The notes under the pieces: generated by a model
The model's input: the letters and a program-made list of their open reading frames with translations, nothing else
Database searches by the model: none
Told to the model about the DNA's origin: nothing
NCBI RefSeq assembly: GCF_028290785.1
Contig: NZ_JAQGJD010000227.1
Coordinates: 1 to 64,000 of the forward strand
Source: Tardiphaga sp.
Lineage (GTDB): Bacteria > Pseudomonadota > Alphaproteobacteria > Rhizobiales > Xanthobacteraceae
Direction: 5' to 3'
Length of the DNA stretch: 64,000 nucleotides
Translations under genes and position numbers: made by a program
Part shown: positions 48,580-56,491 of the stretch, one piece after another
How positions within the stretch are numbered: the stretch's first letter is position 1
How the letters are laid out: each line of letters begins with the position of its first letter

Positions 48580-49560
48580 TCACTGCAGCGTGAGATTGGG
48601 GCCGGGATCGAGCAGAAGCCCGTTCTGCGCCAGCACCCAGGTGGAATGCTGCACCACCGCGCGCAGCAGATAGTCGCCGATCGGACTATCGACGAAGATC
48701 AGAACCAGTTCGTCGTTGGCATAGGCCTCCAGCAACAGCCCGCGCAGCATCAGGAAGATCGCTTCGGTGCGCTCGGCTACATTCATGTCGATAAATTCCT
48801 CGCCGAGCCGCAACACCTGTTCGACCAGCCCGACATAGGGCGCTGTCACTTGTCCGAGTTGAACCACAATATTGACGAGGCGTTCGACAATGGCCGGCAA
48901 CTGGTGTGGCGGCAGCGAACGAAGGACGGCGCCTGCCTCCGGCTCGATCTGCTTTAGCGCCGCCCGCAACTGGCGTTCGTATCTGGTCGGCATGAACATC
49001 CATTTGCTGAACCACATGACGATACGGGAGAAGACCAGCGCGATGCGCAACAGCCCGTCATAAGCACCGCGCGTGAAGCTCGGCAGCTTGACCTTCTGCA
49101 CCGGCTGCCAGCAGGCCGGATGGATGTTCAAGATCTCTACGCTCCAGTCGATCAGGATTCCGACAAACGGCGCCAGCAAGGTCTTCTGGATGCTGAGAAA
49201 CGGCAGCCCGCCGAAATTGTATTTCTCCAGCACCCGCACCACCAGGTCCGTCGCGAAGCGGCGCTTCACCGCGCCGGTGCCGTCGCCGAAACGCTCAGAC
49301 TGATGCACTGCGGCTAGTACCAATGCACTCAGGCTCGACTTCAGTCCGCTATTCCAATGCGTCACATCCGGTATTGCCCCGAGCAGGGCGAACACGTCGC
49401 GGGCATCCCGGGCGATGTCTTCCCGGCGGTCGCGGAATTCCTCGATCAGATCTTCCGCGCGACGCTGCACGCGGTCGGCCACCGCCTGCTGTTCCGGCGA
49501 GAGCGGAGCCGTGCGCGGCCCGAACAATCCGCCCAGCAGCCATCCAGAGGCCTCCACCAC
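48580..49560 (-). CDS. Hypothetical protein of unknown family
   Basis: Long non-Arg-rich ORF MVEASGWLLGGLFGPRTAPLSPEQQAVADRVQRRAEDL...; shares divergent intergenic region with UbiA gene. Confidence 0.7.
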   Translation of the reverse strand: MVEASGWLLGGLFGPRTAPLSPEQQAVADRVQRRAEDLIEEFRDRREDIARDARDVFALLGAIPDVTHWNSGLKSSLSALVLAAVHQSERFGDGTGAVKRRFATDLVVRVLEKYNFGGLPFLSIQKTLLAPFVGILIDWSVEILNIHPACWQPVQKVKLPSFTRGAYDGLLRIALVFSRIVMWFSKWMFMPTRYERQLRAALKQIEPEAGAVLRSLPPHQLPAIVERLVNIVVQLGQVTAPYVGLVEQVLRLGEEFIDMNVAERTEAIFLMLRGLLLEAYANDELVLIFVDSPIGDYLLRAVVQHSTWVLAQNGLLLDPGPNLTLQ

Positions 49561-49646
49561 CGCCTCTTCCGTCGCCCGAACAAGGAAGCCGAGATACGAA
49601 ATGGTCCCCTCCGCGAGGTACCGGGAGGACTTCGCCCGCCCACATT

Positions 49647-49665
49647 ATACACTTATAACTTGCAT
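49647..49665 (+). promoter_or_regulatory. Shared 19-bp palindromic motif, copy 3 (ATACACT-TATAA-CTTGCAT)
   Basis: In the divergent AT-rich region between 48580-49560 (-) and UbiA (+). Confidence 0.65.
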
Positions 49666-49800
49666 ACACGTAAAAGTAGAAATACTTTCTGCAGCACGCA
49701 TTTGCATGCGTCCTGCAAATATCGTTCGTGTACAAACTTTTTCATGACGCGGACTTGGCTTGTGCGCAGTTCCTGTGCTTGGCACGCAAAGGATGCCTCG

Positions 49801-50742
49801 ATGCTGGAGATCGAAGTGGCCCAAGCATCCGGCGACCCGCCAACGCTCGTCCGAAGCCTGGCGTCGTACTTTCGGGAATGGCGGTATCAGGCCAATGCAA
49901 TCATCGCCTGCGTCCTGTCGATGTATGTGGGATGGATCGCGCTCGCTGGAAGCTTTTCGCTTCCGCGACCGGTGATATCCATCGCGCTCGCTGCCGCGAC
50001 GACCGTATGCATGGTGCTGGCGATCTTCCTCATCAACGACGCCGCGGACCGCGATATCGACAAGCTCGTGCATCCCGAGCGGCCGATCCCCCGCGGCCTG
50101 TCGCAGTGGCAGCACATCTATGGTGCCGGCGTTGGCTTGATCCTCATCGCGCTTGCCTGCGCGACGTTCCTGAGCAGCCGATTCCTCGCCGCAGTCGCGC
50201 TGCAGGCGACGCTGGTTATCTTTTATTATAGCTATTTGAAGCGGTTTTTTCCGCTGCCCTGCTCGTCTGAACTGATCGCGCCGCTGATCAGCGCGCTGTT
50301 TCCCGTCACCGCCTTCGCCGTCGTCCCGGAATTTCACGGCGGGTTGCTGATCGCGGTCGCCTGCTTCATCTACTCCTCCGACATGGCACAGGATCTGCTG
50401 GGCGGCATCCATGACGAGACTGGTGATCGCCGCTACCATGTGCGCACTTTCGCAGTAGCCCTGGGTTCGGACATCACGCGGTGGATTTCGGCGACGGCCT
50501 TCATCGTCTCGGTTGGTGCCGGCGTCGCGGTGTTTGTTTTCGGCGCGCTCGGCTGGATCTACCTGGTGACCTTCTCAGCATTCAGTCTTGTGATGCTGAG
50601 GCAGTACCTGCGCGTGTTGCTTGCCGACAGAGACACGTTGCCGACAGCCGCCGGCCGCGCCAATCATTTGGGCGGCGCCTATTACTTCGTTGTCTCGGCA
50701 TCGATCCTGCCGGATTTGCTGCTGCGCCAGTGGCTGGCCTAG
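49801..50742 (+). CDS. UbiA-family prenyltransferase
   Basis: INDAADRDIDKLVHPERPIPRG (NDxxDxxxD) and HDETGDRRYHVRTFAVALG second Asp motif; multiple TM; AAGGA RBS before 49801 (49744 is an alternative start). Confidence 0.9.
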   Translation: MLEIEVAQASGDPPTLVRSLASYFREWRYQANAIIACVLSMYVGWIALAGSFSLPRPVISIALAAATTVCMVLAIFLINDAADRDIDKLVHPERPIPRGLSQWQHIYGAGVGLILIALACATFLSSRFLAAVALQATLVIFYYSYLKRFFPLPCSSELIAPLISALFPVTAFAVVPEFHGGLLIAVACFIYSSDMAQDLLGGIHDETGDRRYHVRTFAVALGSDITRWISATAFIVSVGAGVAVFVFGALGWIYLVTFSAFSLVMLRQYLRVLLADRDTLPTAAGRANHLGGAYYFVVSASILPDLLLRQWLA

Positions 50743-50852
50743 CCGTCCGCTGGCCTGCGGGAAACGCAAAAATCCGCCCAGCGCGTTTCTCGACTTGGAA
50801 AATCTACAACTTCTGGTAGTATTACCAAGCGCGTCTCGCATCGAGGTGTCCT

Positions 50853-52859
50853 ATGGGGTCCCGAACGAAGTCAGGCACGGTCCGCCAAGGCAGTGCCCCC
50901 GCCCCGCTTCCTCGCGACGTGCCGGCGGTGCCGCATCGCGAGACCTTGTTCGGCCCAATCGCCACGAAACTGCAGCGCCGAACCTACATGGTCTGGCTGA
51001 CGCTGTGCATCCTCGGCGCGATCCCCAACATCCTGGCCGTGACGCTATATCCGGGCTTTTCGGTTGCGAGCCGGGCATTCGGCTGGGGCCTCTGGCTGCC
51101 GGGCGCCGGATTTGTGGCTGTCGGCGGCGCGGCGATATGGCTATTCCCTCTGACGCTCGTGATCTTCGTGCTGTCATGCGCGCTCTGGCTGCTGTGCGGC
51201 GCGGTGATCCTGCCCCCCATCATATGGATCGCTGCAGCGTCGGTGTCCTATGCCATGGCCGGCGACAGCGTCTCCGAATGGACCTGGCTCATCGTGCCCG
51301 GGGTTGCGCTCACGCTCTATGCGCTGCATCGCTATGTCCTGCACTGGAATTATCAGACGGCGGTCGAGCTCGGCCGGAAACGCGCCGCCGCCCTGCCCGC
51401 CGCCCTGGCGGAACTCGACGCGGTGCAGAGCCTGGCGCCGGACGCCAATGCCCACGAACTCACCTGCGACGAGATCGCTGGCGCGCGCTACATCTTCGAT
51501 CGCGCGCTGCAACCGGTCGGACAATTCGAGGGCTTTACGCGAATCGATAATTTCCAACTCGCCGGGTTGCGGTATCAGCTCAACTACATCAGCTACGGTC
51601 TTGCCATGCTGCAGCGGAAGTACCTGCCGAATTTCCATGGCTATCTCAACCAGGCACAGCGCTACGCTATCGAATCCCTGACCTCGCCGGAGGTCTGCGG
51701 CTACTGGACATGGGAGAACGCGTGGGGAAACCTGTCGCTCAATCCCGATCCGGTCGGCACCAAGGACGACGTCATGCTGGCCGGGCTGTCGCTCAGCGCC
51801 CTGACCTGCTACGCGGAAAACACCGGCGACCTGCAATACCAGAAATCGGGCGCGCTGCAATTCAAGCCCTTCAAGCACCGCCGCCGGACCTATGGCCACA
51901 ACGCGCAGAGTTTCGTGGACTGGATCACGTGGAACTGGGATCACGCAATCTATTATTTGTATGCCTGCGAGCCGCACTGGGTGTTTCCGATCTGCAACTC
52001 CTACGCGCTGTGCGGCGTAAAGCCATTCGACCGCACCAACGGTACCTCGATTGCGGCAGCGGTCTATCCGCCATTCATGCGGGGACTCGAAGGCGAATTC
52101 ATCGCGCCTGGCGGCGGTTTGCAGCCGGAGCTGTCGTCGCTGGTCGGGATCAGCCCGTTCTGGAACGTGACGCAGATGCAGATGGACAACCTGCTGTCGG
52201 TAAGCCAGGTCATCAACGCCATCCACCCCGGCTACGCGAAGCTCTGGTATGTACTGGCGCGCCATGAATATCTTGAACTGACGGCGACCGGCCTTGAGCT
52301 CAAACAGGGCTCGTGGAGCGACTGCACCGACTTCGGCAACTATCAGCAGAATCCAGGCATGGCGCTCGGCACCATCGCGCTGGCCGCGCGCGAACATGGC
52401 GATGACATCATCGCCGAAGCGGCGTTGCGCAAGGCTGCGGAACTGCTGACCCCGGTCACCACGCCAGGCGTGCTCGCCTATCAGGACATTTCCAATACCG
52501 CGAATATCAACCTGGCCGTGGCGCGCTGGGCGCGGCGCGATCACTGGCTCGACGTCATCAACTTCGCGCCGCGCCCGGGCGCCATCACCGGGCCGATCCT
52601 GTCCGATTGCGCATACCCGGACGTGCTCGTCGCCCGCGCCATCAGCAACGGCACCGACCTGAACCTCGTGCTGTATGACGGCAAGCAGCCCGGACGCTTC
52701 CCCATCCGCATCGCACGGCTGTCGCCGGGCCGCAGCTATGCCGTCGAAGGCGCTCAGCCCGCTTCGCTGCTCGCGTCGCCGGACGGCGCCGCCACGCTCC
52801 ATGTCGAACTGAACGGCCGGACGGTTGTCCGGCTGCGTTTGCAAGACACCGTACACTGA
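50853..52859 (+). CDS. Membrane protein with C-terminal linalool dehydratase/isomerase (Ldi)-like domain
   Basis: N-terminal TM segments then WTWENAWGNLSLNPDPVGTKDDVMLAGLSLSAL and CEPHWVFPICNSYALCGVKPFDRTNGT, resembling Castellaniella Ldi CEPDNYFVQCNSVAY...YDRLHGTDY as recalled. Confidence 0.75.
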   Translation: MGSRTKSGTVRQGSAPAPLPRDVPAVPHRETLFGPIATKLQRRTYMVWLTLCILGAIPNILAVTLYPGFSVASRAFGWGLWLPGAGFVAVGGAAIWLFPLTLVIFVLSCALWLLCGAVILPPIIWIAAASVSYAMAGDSVSEWTWLIVPGVALTLYALHRYVLHWNYQTAVELGRKRAAALPAALAELDAVQSLAPDANAHELTCDEIAGARYIFDRALQPVGQFEGFTRIDNFQLAGLRYQLNYISYGLAMLQRKYLPNFHGYLNQAQRYAIESLTSPEVCGYWTWENAWGNLSLNPDPVGTKDDVMLAGLSLSALTCYAENTGDLQYQKSGALQFKPFKHRRRTYGHNAQSFVDWITWNWDHAIYYLYACEPHWVFPICNSYALCGVKPFDRTNGTSIAAAVYPPFMRGLEGEFIAPGGGLQPELSSLVGISPFWNVTQMQMDNLLSVSQVINAIHPGYAKLWYVLARHEYLELTATGLELKQGSWSDCTDFGNYQQNPGMALGTIALAAREHGDDIIAEAALRKAAELLTPVTTPGVLAYQDISNTANINLAVARWARRDHWLDVINFAPRPGAITGPILSDCAYPDVLVARAISNGTDLNLVLYDGKQPGRFPIRIARLSPGRSYAVEGAQPASLLASPDGAATLHVELNGRTVVRLRLQDTVH

Positions 52860-52870
52860 CGGGAGACGTC

Positions 52871-53140
52871 ATGGGCTGCTGTATCCTTGGGGCACTGATC
52901 ATCAGCCGATGCATCTATGCGTGGCGGCGCGTACGAGTTCTATTCCGGCGGATCGGCCCGCTATTCGCGACGCTGGTGGCCGCAGAAGTGGCCCTCCTCG
53001 TCGCCGCTGCTGTTCACGAAGCGCCGCGGCACCGCGACCACCTGCTGTCGCTGCTGCCGGCGATGGCTTTCGCCGCAGGCGCCGAGCCAGCCATCTGCAC
53101 GAACGGAGACGGAAAGCCGCCGCACCCCGTTATACAATAG
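52871..53140 (+). CDS. Small membrane protein
   Basis: GGGAGA RBS; MGCCILGALIISRCIYAWRRVRVLFRRIGPLFATLVAAEVALLVAAAVHEA. Confidence 0.5.
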   Translation: MGCCILGALIISRCIYAWRRVRVLFRRIGPLFATLVAAEVALLVAAAVHEAPRHRDHLLSLLPAMAFAAGAEPAICTNGDGKPPHPVIQ

Positions 53141-53148
53141 GCCAGTCT

Positions 53149-53167
53149 ATACACTTTTAAGTTGTAT
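53149..53167 (+). promoter_or_regulatory. Shared 19-bp palindromic motif, copy 4 (ATACACT-TTTAA-GTTGTAT)
   Basis: Upstream of DUF3050 gene; matches ATRCACTTWTWRVKTGYAT. Confidence 0.65.
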
Positions 53168-53227
53168 AAATTTACATGTTCTCTTATTAATAGCAGGTGT
53201 AACGCCCAGATGGACGGGAGCCAAGCC

Positions 53228-54019
53228 ATGCTGCAGGACGCCACGCCGCCCCAAGCTGAAACGGAGCTGGATCGCCTCGACGAATTGCGCCAGTCGCTGC
53301 TACGGCACCCTATCTACGCCGAAGTGAATTCGATCGCGCGGCTCAAACTATTCATGGAAGACCATGTCTTCGCGGTGTGGGATTTCATGTCGCTGCTGAA
53401 ACGGCTGCAGCGCGACGTCACCTGCCTCGACGTGCCGTGGTTTCCCGCCGCCGATCCGCACGCCGCGCGGCTCATCAATGAAATCGTGATCGGTGAGGAA
53501 AGCGACCTCGGCCCGGACGGCACTTCTCCGATCAGCCATCTCGAACTCTATGTCGGCGCGATGCAGGAGATCGGCGCTCGCACCGACAAGTTTCGACAGT
53601 TCTGCAAGCTGGCTCAAGATGGCATTCCAATCCCGCACTGCCTGCAACAGGTTGATGCGCCGCCCCACGTCCGGGTCTTCGTCGAACATACGATGGCGCT
53701 GGCGTCGCGGGGAACCACCGAACAGGTGCTGGGCGGATTCCTGTATGGCCGCGAAGACGTGATACCGGACATGTTTCAAAGTATCCGCAACGGGTTCTGG
53801 GCGAGCCAGGCCGAAATTCCAAAACACTTCGACTATTATGTGCTTCGCCATATCGAACTCGACGGCGACAGCCATGGCCCGCTCGGCAAGGAACTGCTGG
53901 CGCGGGTCATCGGCGGTTCGCCCGACAAGGCGCGGCGGGCCTACCAGTCCGCCGCCGACAGCATCGAGCACCGCATCGGCCTGTGGAGTGGCACGTTGCG
54001 CGGGATCCGTTCGGCCTGA
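53228..54019 (+). CDS. DUF3050 protein (heme-oxygenase-like fold)
   Basis: RLKLFMEDHVFAVWDFMSLLKRLQRDVTCLDVPWFP, LINEIVIGEESD, GGFLYGREDVIPDMFQ, LRHIELDGDSHGPLGKELL. Confidence 0.88.
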   Translation: MLQDATPPQAETELDRLDELRQSLLRHPIYAEVNSIARLKLFMEDHVFAVWDFMSLLKRLQRDVTCLDVPWFPAADPHAARLINEIVIGEESDLGPDGTSPISHLELYVGAMQEIGARTDKFRQFCKLAQDGIPIPHCLQQVDAPPHVRVFVEHTMALASRGTTEQVLGGFLYGREDVIPDMFQSIRNGFWASQAEIPKHFDYYVLRHIELDGDSHGPLGKELLARVIGGSPDKARRAYQSAADSIEHRIGLWSGTLRGIRSA

Positions 54020-54132
54020 TTTTCATCTGGCCGAGCACCGGGAACCTTACGCGCCTCCAGAAATTGACATGCGAATTTTGACAGGCCATTCGCCTGCCAA
54101 TCTGTCGCGTTCGCCTGGTGTTGCGGCGATTT

Positions 54133-55390
54133 ATGTTTCTTGCCTTTGGTGCTGTCATTCAAGATTTCAATCCAGATACCACCGAGCAAGCGGATTTGCG
54201 CGGCGGGCGTTCGCCGTGGTTCGCCGGCGTAGATCGCGCCAAGCGCCGGCCACTCACCCAGGACATTCGTTGCGACGTACTGATCGTCGGCTGCGGCATC
54301 ACCGGATCGCTGATGGCGGAAGAACTGACGCGCCAGGGACTCGACGTCGTGATGGTTGATCGCGAACTGCCGGGCCGTGGCAGCACCGCGGGGAGCACCT
54401 CGATGTTGCTGTGGGAGATCGACCGCTCGCTGCAGGAATTGACCCACCTCTATGGCTATGAGCGCGCGGCGCGAGCCTATCGCGCCAGCTTCGAAGCCGT
54501 GCATGGGCTGATGGCGCTGGTTCCGGCTCAACCTGCCTTGCGAAATGCGCGACAAGGATTCGCTGTATCTCGCCGCCGGCGATTCCGCGAAGGACCTGAT
54601 CGAGGAACACGCGCTGCGGCAGCGCGCCGGCCTGCCCGGCGCCTTTCTGGATCACCGGATGCTGCTGTCCGAGTATGAGATCAGCCGCGCCGGCGCGCTG
54701 CTCTCGCCGGGATCGGCCGACGCCGATCCGATGCAACTGGCGAGCGGTTTGCTGAAAGTCGCCGTGGGGCGCGGTGCGCGACTGTTCGAGGGCGAAGCTA
54801 CCGCATTCGATTCCGCCGCCCATTCGGTCGGCGTGCAAATGAAAGATGGCTATACCATAGAGGCGCGCCACGTCGTGCTGGCCACCGGCTATGTGATGCC
54901 GGAGATCGTCAAGGCGACGGTGCAGAAACCATCTTCGAGCTGGGCGATCGCTACCCGTCCGCAACCGGACAACATCTGGCGCGACGCCGCGCTGATCTGG
55001 GAAGACAGCAAGGACTATCTCTACGCCCGTAGCACCAAGGCCGGCCGAATCATCATCGGCGGCGAGGACAGCGACGAGATCATCGAACCCGAAGCGCGCG
55101 ACGCACTGATAGCCGACAAGGCCGACGCGCTGACGAAGAGACTGGCCGCGCTGTGGCCGCGCGCGAAACTCGATATCGAGTTCCGCTGGGCCGGCACATT
55201 CGACACCACCAGCGACGGCCTGCCGCTGATCGGTCCAGTGCCCGACCACTCCGGCGTCTATGCGGCCTATGGCTATGGCGGCAACGGCATCACCTTTAGC
55301 TACATGGCAGCACAGCTGATCTGCGGAGCGATTGCCGGACAACATTCGCCGCTGCTGGAAGATTTCGCGCTGGACCGCGACGGGACCTAA
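54133..55390 (+). pseudogene. FAD-dependent oxidoreductase (DadA/DAO-like), apparently frameshifted
   Basis: N-terminal half CDVLIVGCGITGSLMAEELTRQGLDVVMVDRELPGRGSTAGSTSMLLWE in frame of ORF 54118-54678; continuation WFRLNLPCEMRDKDSLYLAAGDS...FRWAGTFDTTSDGLPLIGPVPDHSGVYAAYGYGGNGITFS in a different frame from about 54520. Confidence 0.75.
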
Positions 55391-55633
55391 GATCGCCAAG
55401 CCTCGTGACACCTGCGCGATGACGCCACCGAGACGGCTGCCCCTCCTGAACGGGCCGCCGGGTTAGGCTTGCGGACCACCGTCAAATTTTAGGGCAGACT
55501 TGCCGGGCGACCGCGCGAATCGCGCCGACGGAGGCAGCAGACGCATGGTTTTGCGCCAACGGTGTTGATTGACATCGCCCGGCCGATTGTTAGCATACAA
55601 GTGAATTTTCGCCCGCTTGACTGGGGTTTTCGC

Positions 55634-56491
55634 ATGAAACCGGCGCCGTTCACCCGCCACGTCCCTAAGACGATCGACGAAGTCGTCAGCGCGCTGGCCG
55701 AGTTCGCGCCGCAGGACGGGCGGATCCTGGCGGGCGGTCAGAGCCTGGTGCCGATCATGGCGTTCCGGATGGCGCGGCCGACGCATCTCATCGACATCAA
55801 CGAGGTCGAGGGCCTCGACCGCATCGCCATCGACGGCGATTACCTCTCGATCGGCGCGCGCGCCCGCCATGGCGCATTCCACAAGCCGGTGATCGATGGT
55901 GTGCTCGGAAAATTGCTGGCCTTCGTGGTCAGCCATATCGCGCATTACCCGATCCGGATGCGCGGCACGTTCTGCGGCAGCCTCGCCCATGCCGATCCGT
56001 CCTCGGAGTGGTGCCTCGTGGCGGCGACGCTCGGCGCCCAACTGGTAGTGAAGAGCGTACGCGGTGAGCGTATCGTCGCGGTCGAGGATTTTCTCGAAGG
56101 CATCATGTCGACCTCGCTGGCGGAAGATGAGTTTCTGGCCGAGGCACGGCTGCCGCTACTGCCCGCGGACACCCAGTTCGGCTTCTACGAATTCAGCCGC
56201 CGCGCCGGCGACTTTGCGATGGCCGCAGCCCTGGTCACCTATCGCCTGGTGGATGGCGTGATCGTCGATGCCCATGTCGGCATCGGCGGCGCCGAGGATC
56301 GCCCACGACGGATTGCGGAAGCCGAGGCGGTATTGAACGGCCAGGCGCCCTCGCCCGACCTGTTCGTCGCCGCCGGCGAAGCCGCGGCCGATGCCGTCGA
56401 GCCGCTGGAAGATATCCTGACCACGGCGGAATATCGCTGCGATCTGGTGCGCGCCGTGACGCGCCGCGCGCTGGAGCGCTCATTGCCATGA
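55634..56491 (+). CDS. Xanthine dehydrogenase/CODH-type FAD-binding subunit (CoxM-like)
   Basis: MKPAPFTRHVPKTIDEVVSALAEFAPQDGRILAGGQSLVPIMAFRMARPTHLIDIN. Confidence 0.93.
   Translation: MKPAPFTRHVPKTIDEVVSALAEFAPQDGRILAGGQSLVPIMAFRMARPTHLIDINEVEGLDRIAIDGDYLSIGARARHGAFHKPVIDGVLGKLLAFVVSHIAHYPIRMRGTFCGSLAHADPSSEWCLVAATLGAQLVVKSVRGERIVAVEDFLEGIMSTSLAEDEFLAEARLPLLPADTQFGFYEFSRRAGDFAMAAALVTYRLVDGVIVDAHVGIGGAEDRPRRIAEAEAVLNGQAPSPDLFVAAGEAAADAVEPLEDILTTAEYRCDLVRAVTRRALERSLP

Noticed and set aside
45337-50742. Dedicated ubiquinone biosynthesis operon
   Set aside because: No other ubi genes nearby; UbiA and ABC1 copies are embedded with PKS, Ldi-like and DUF3050 genes
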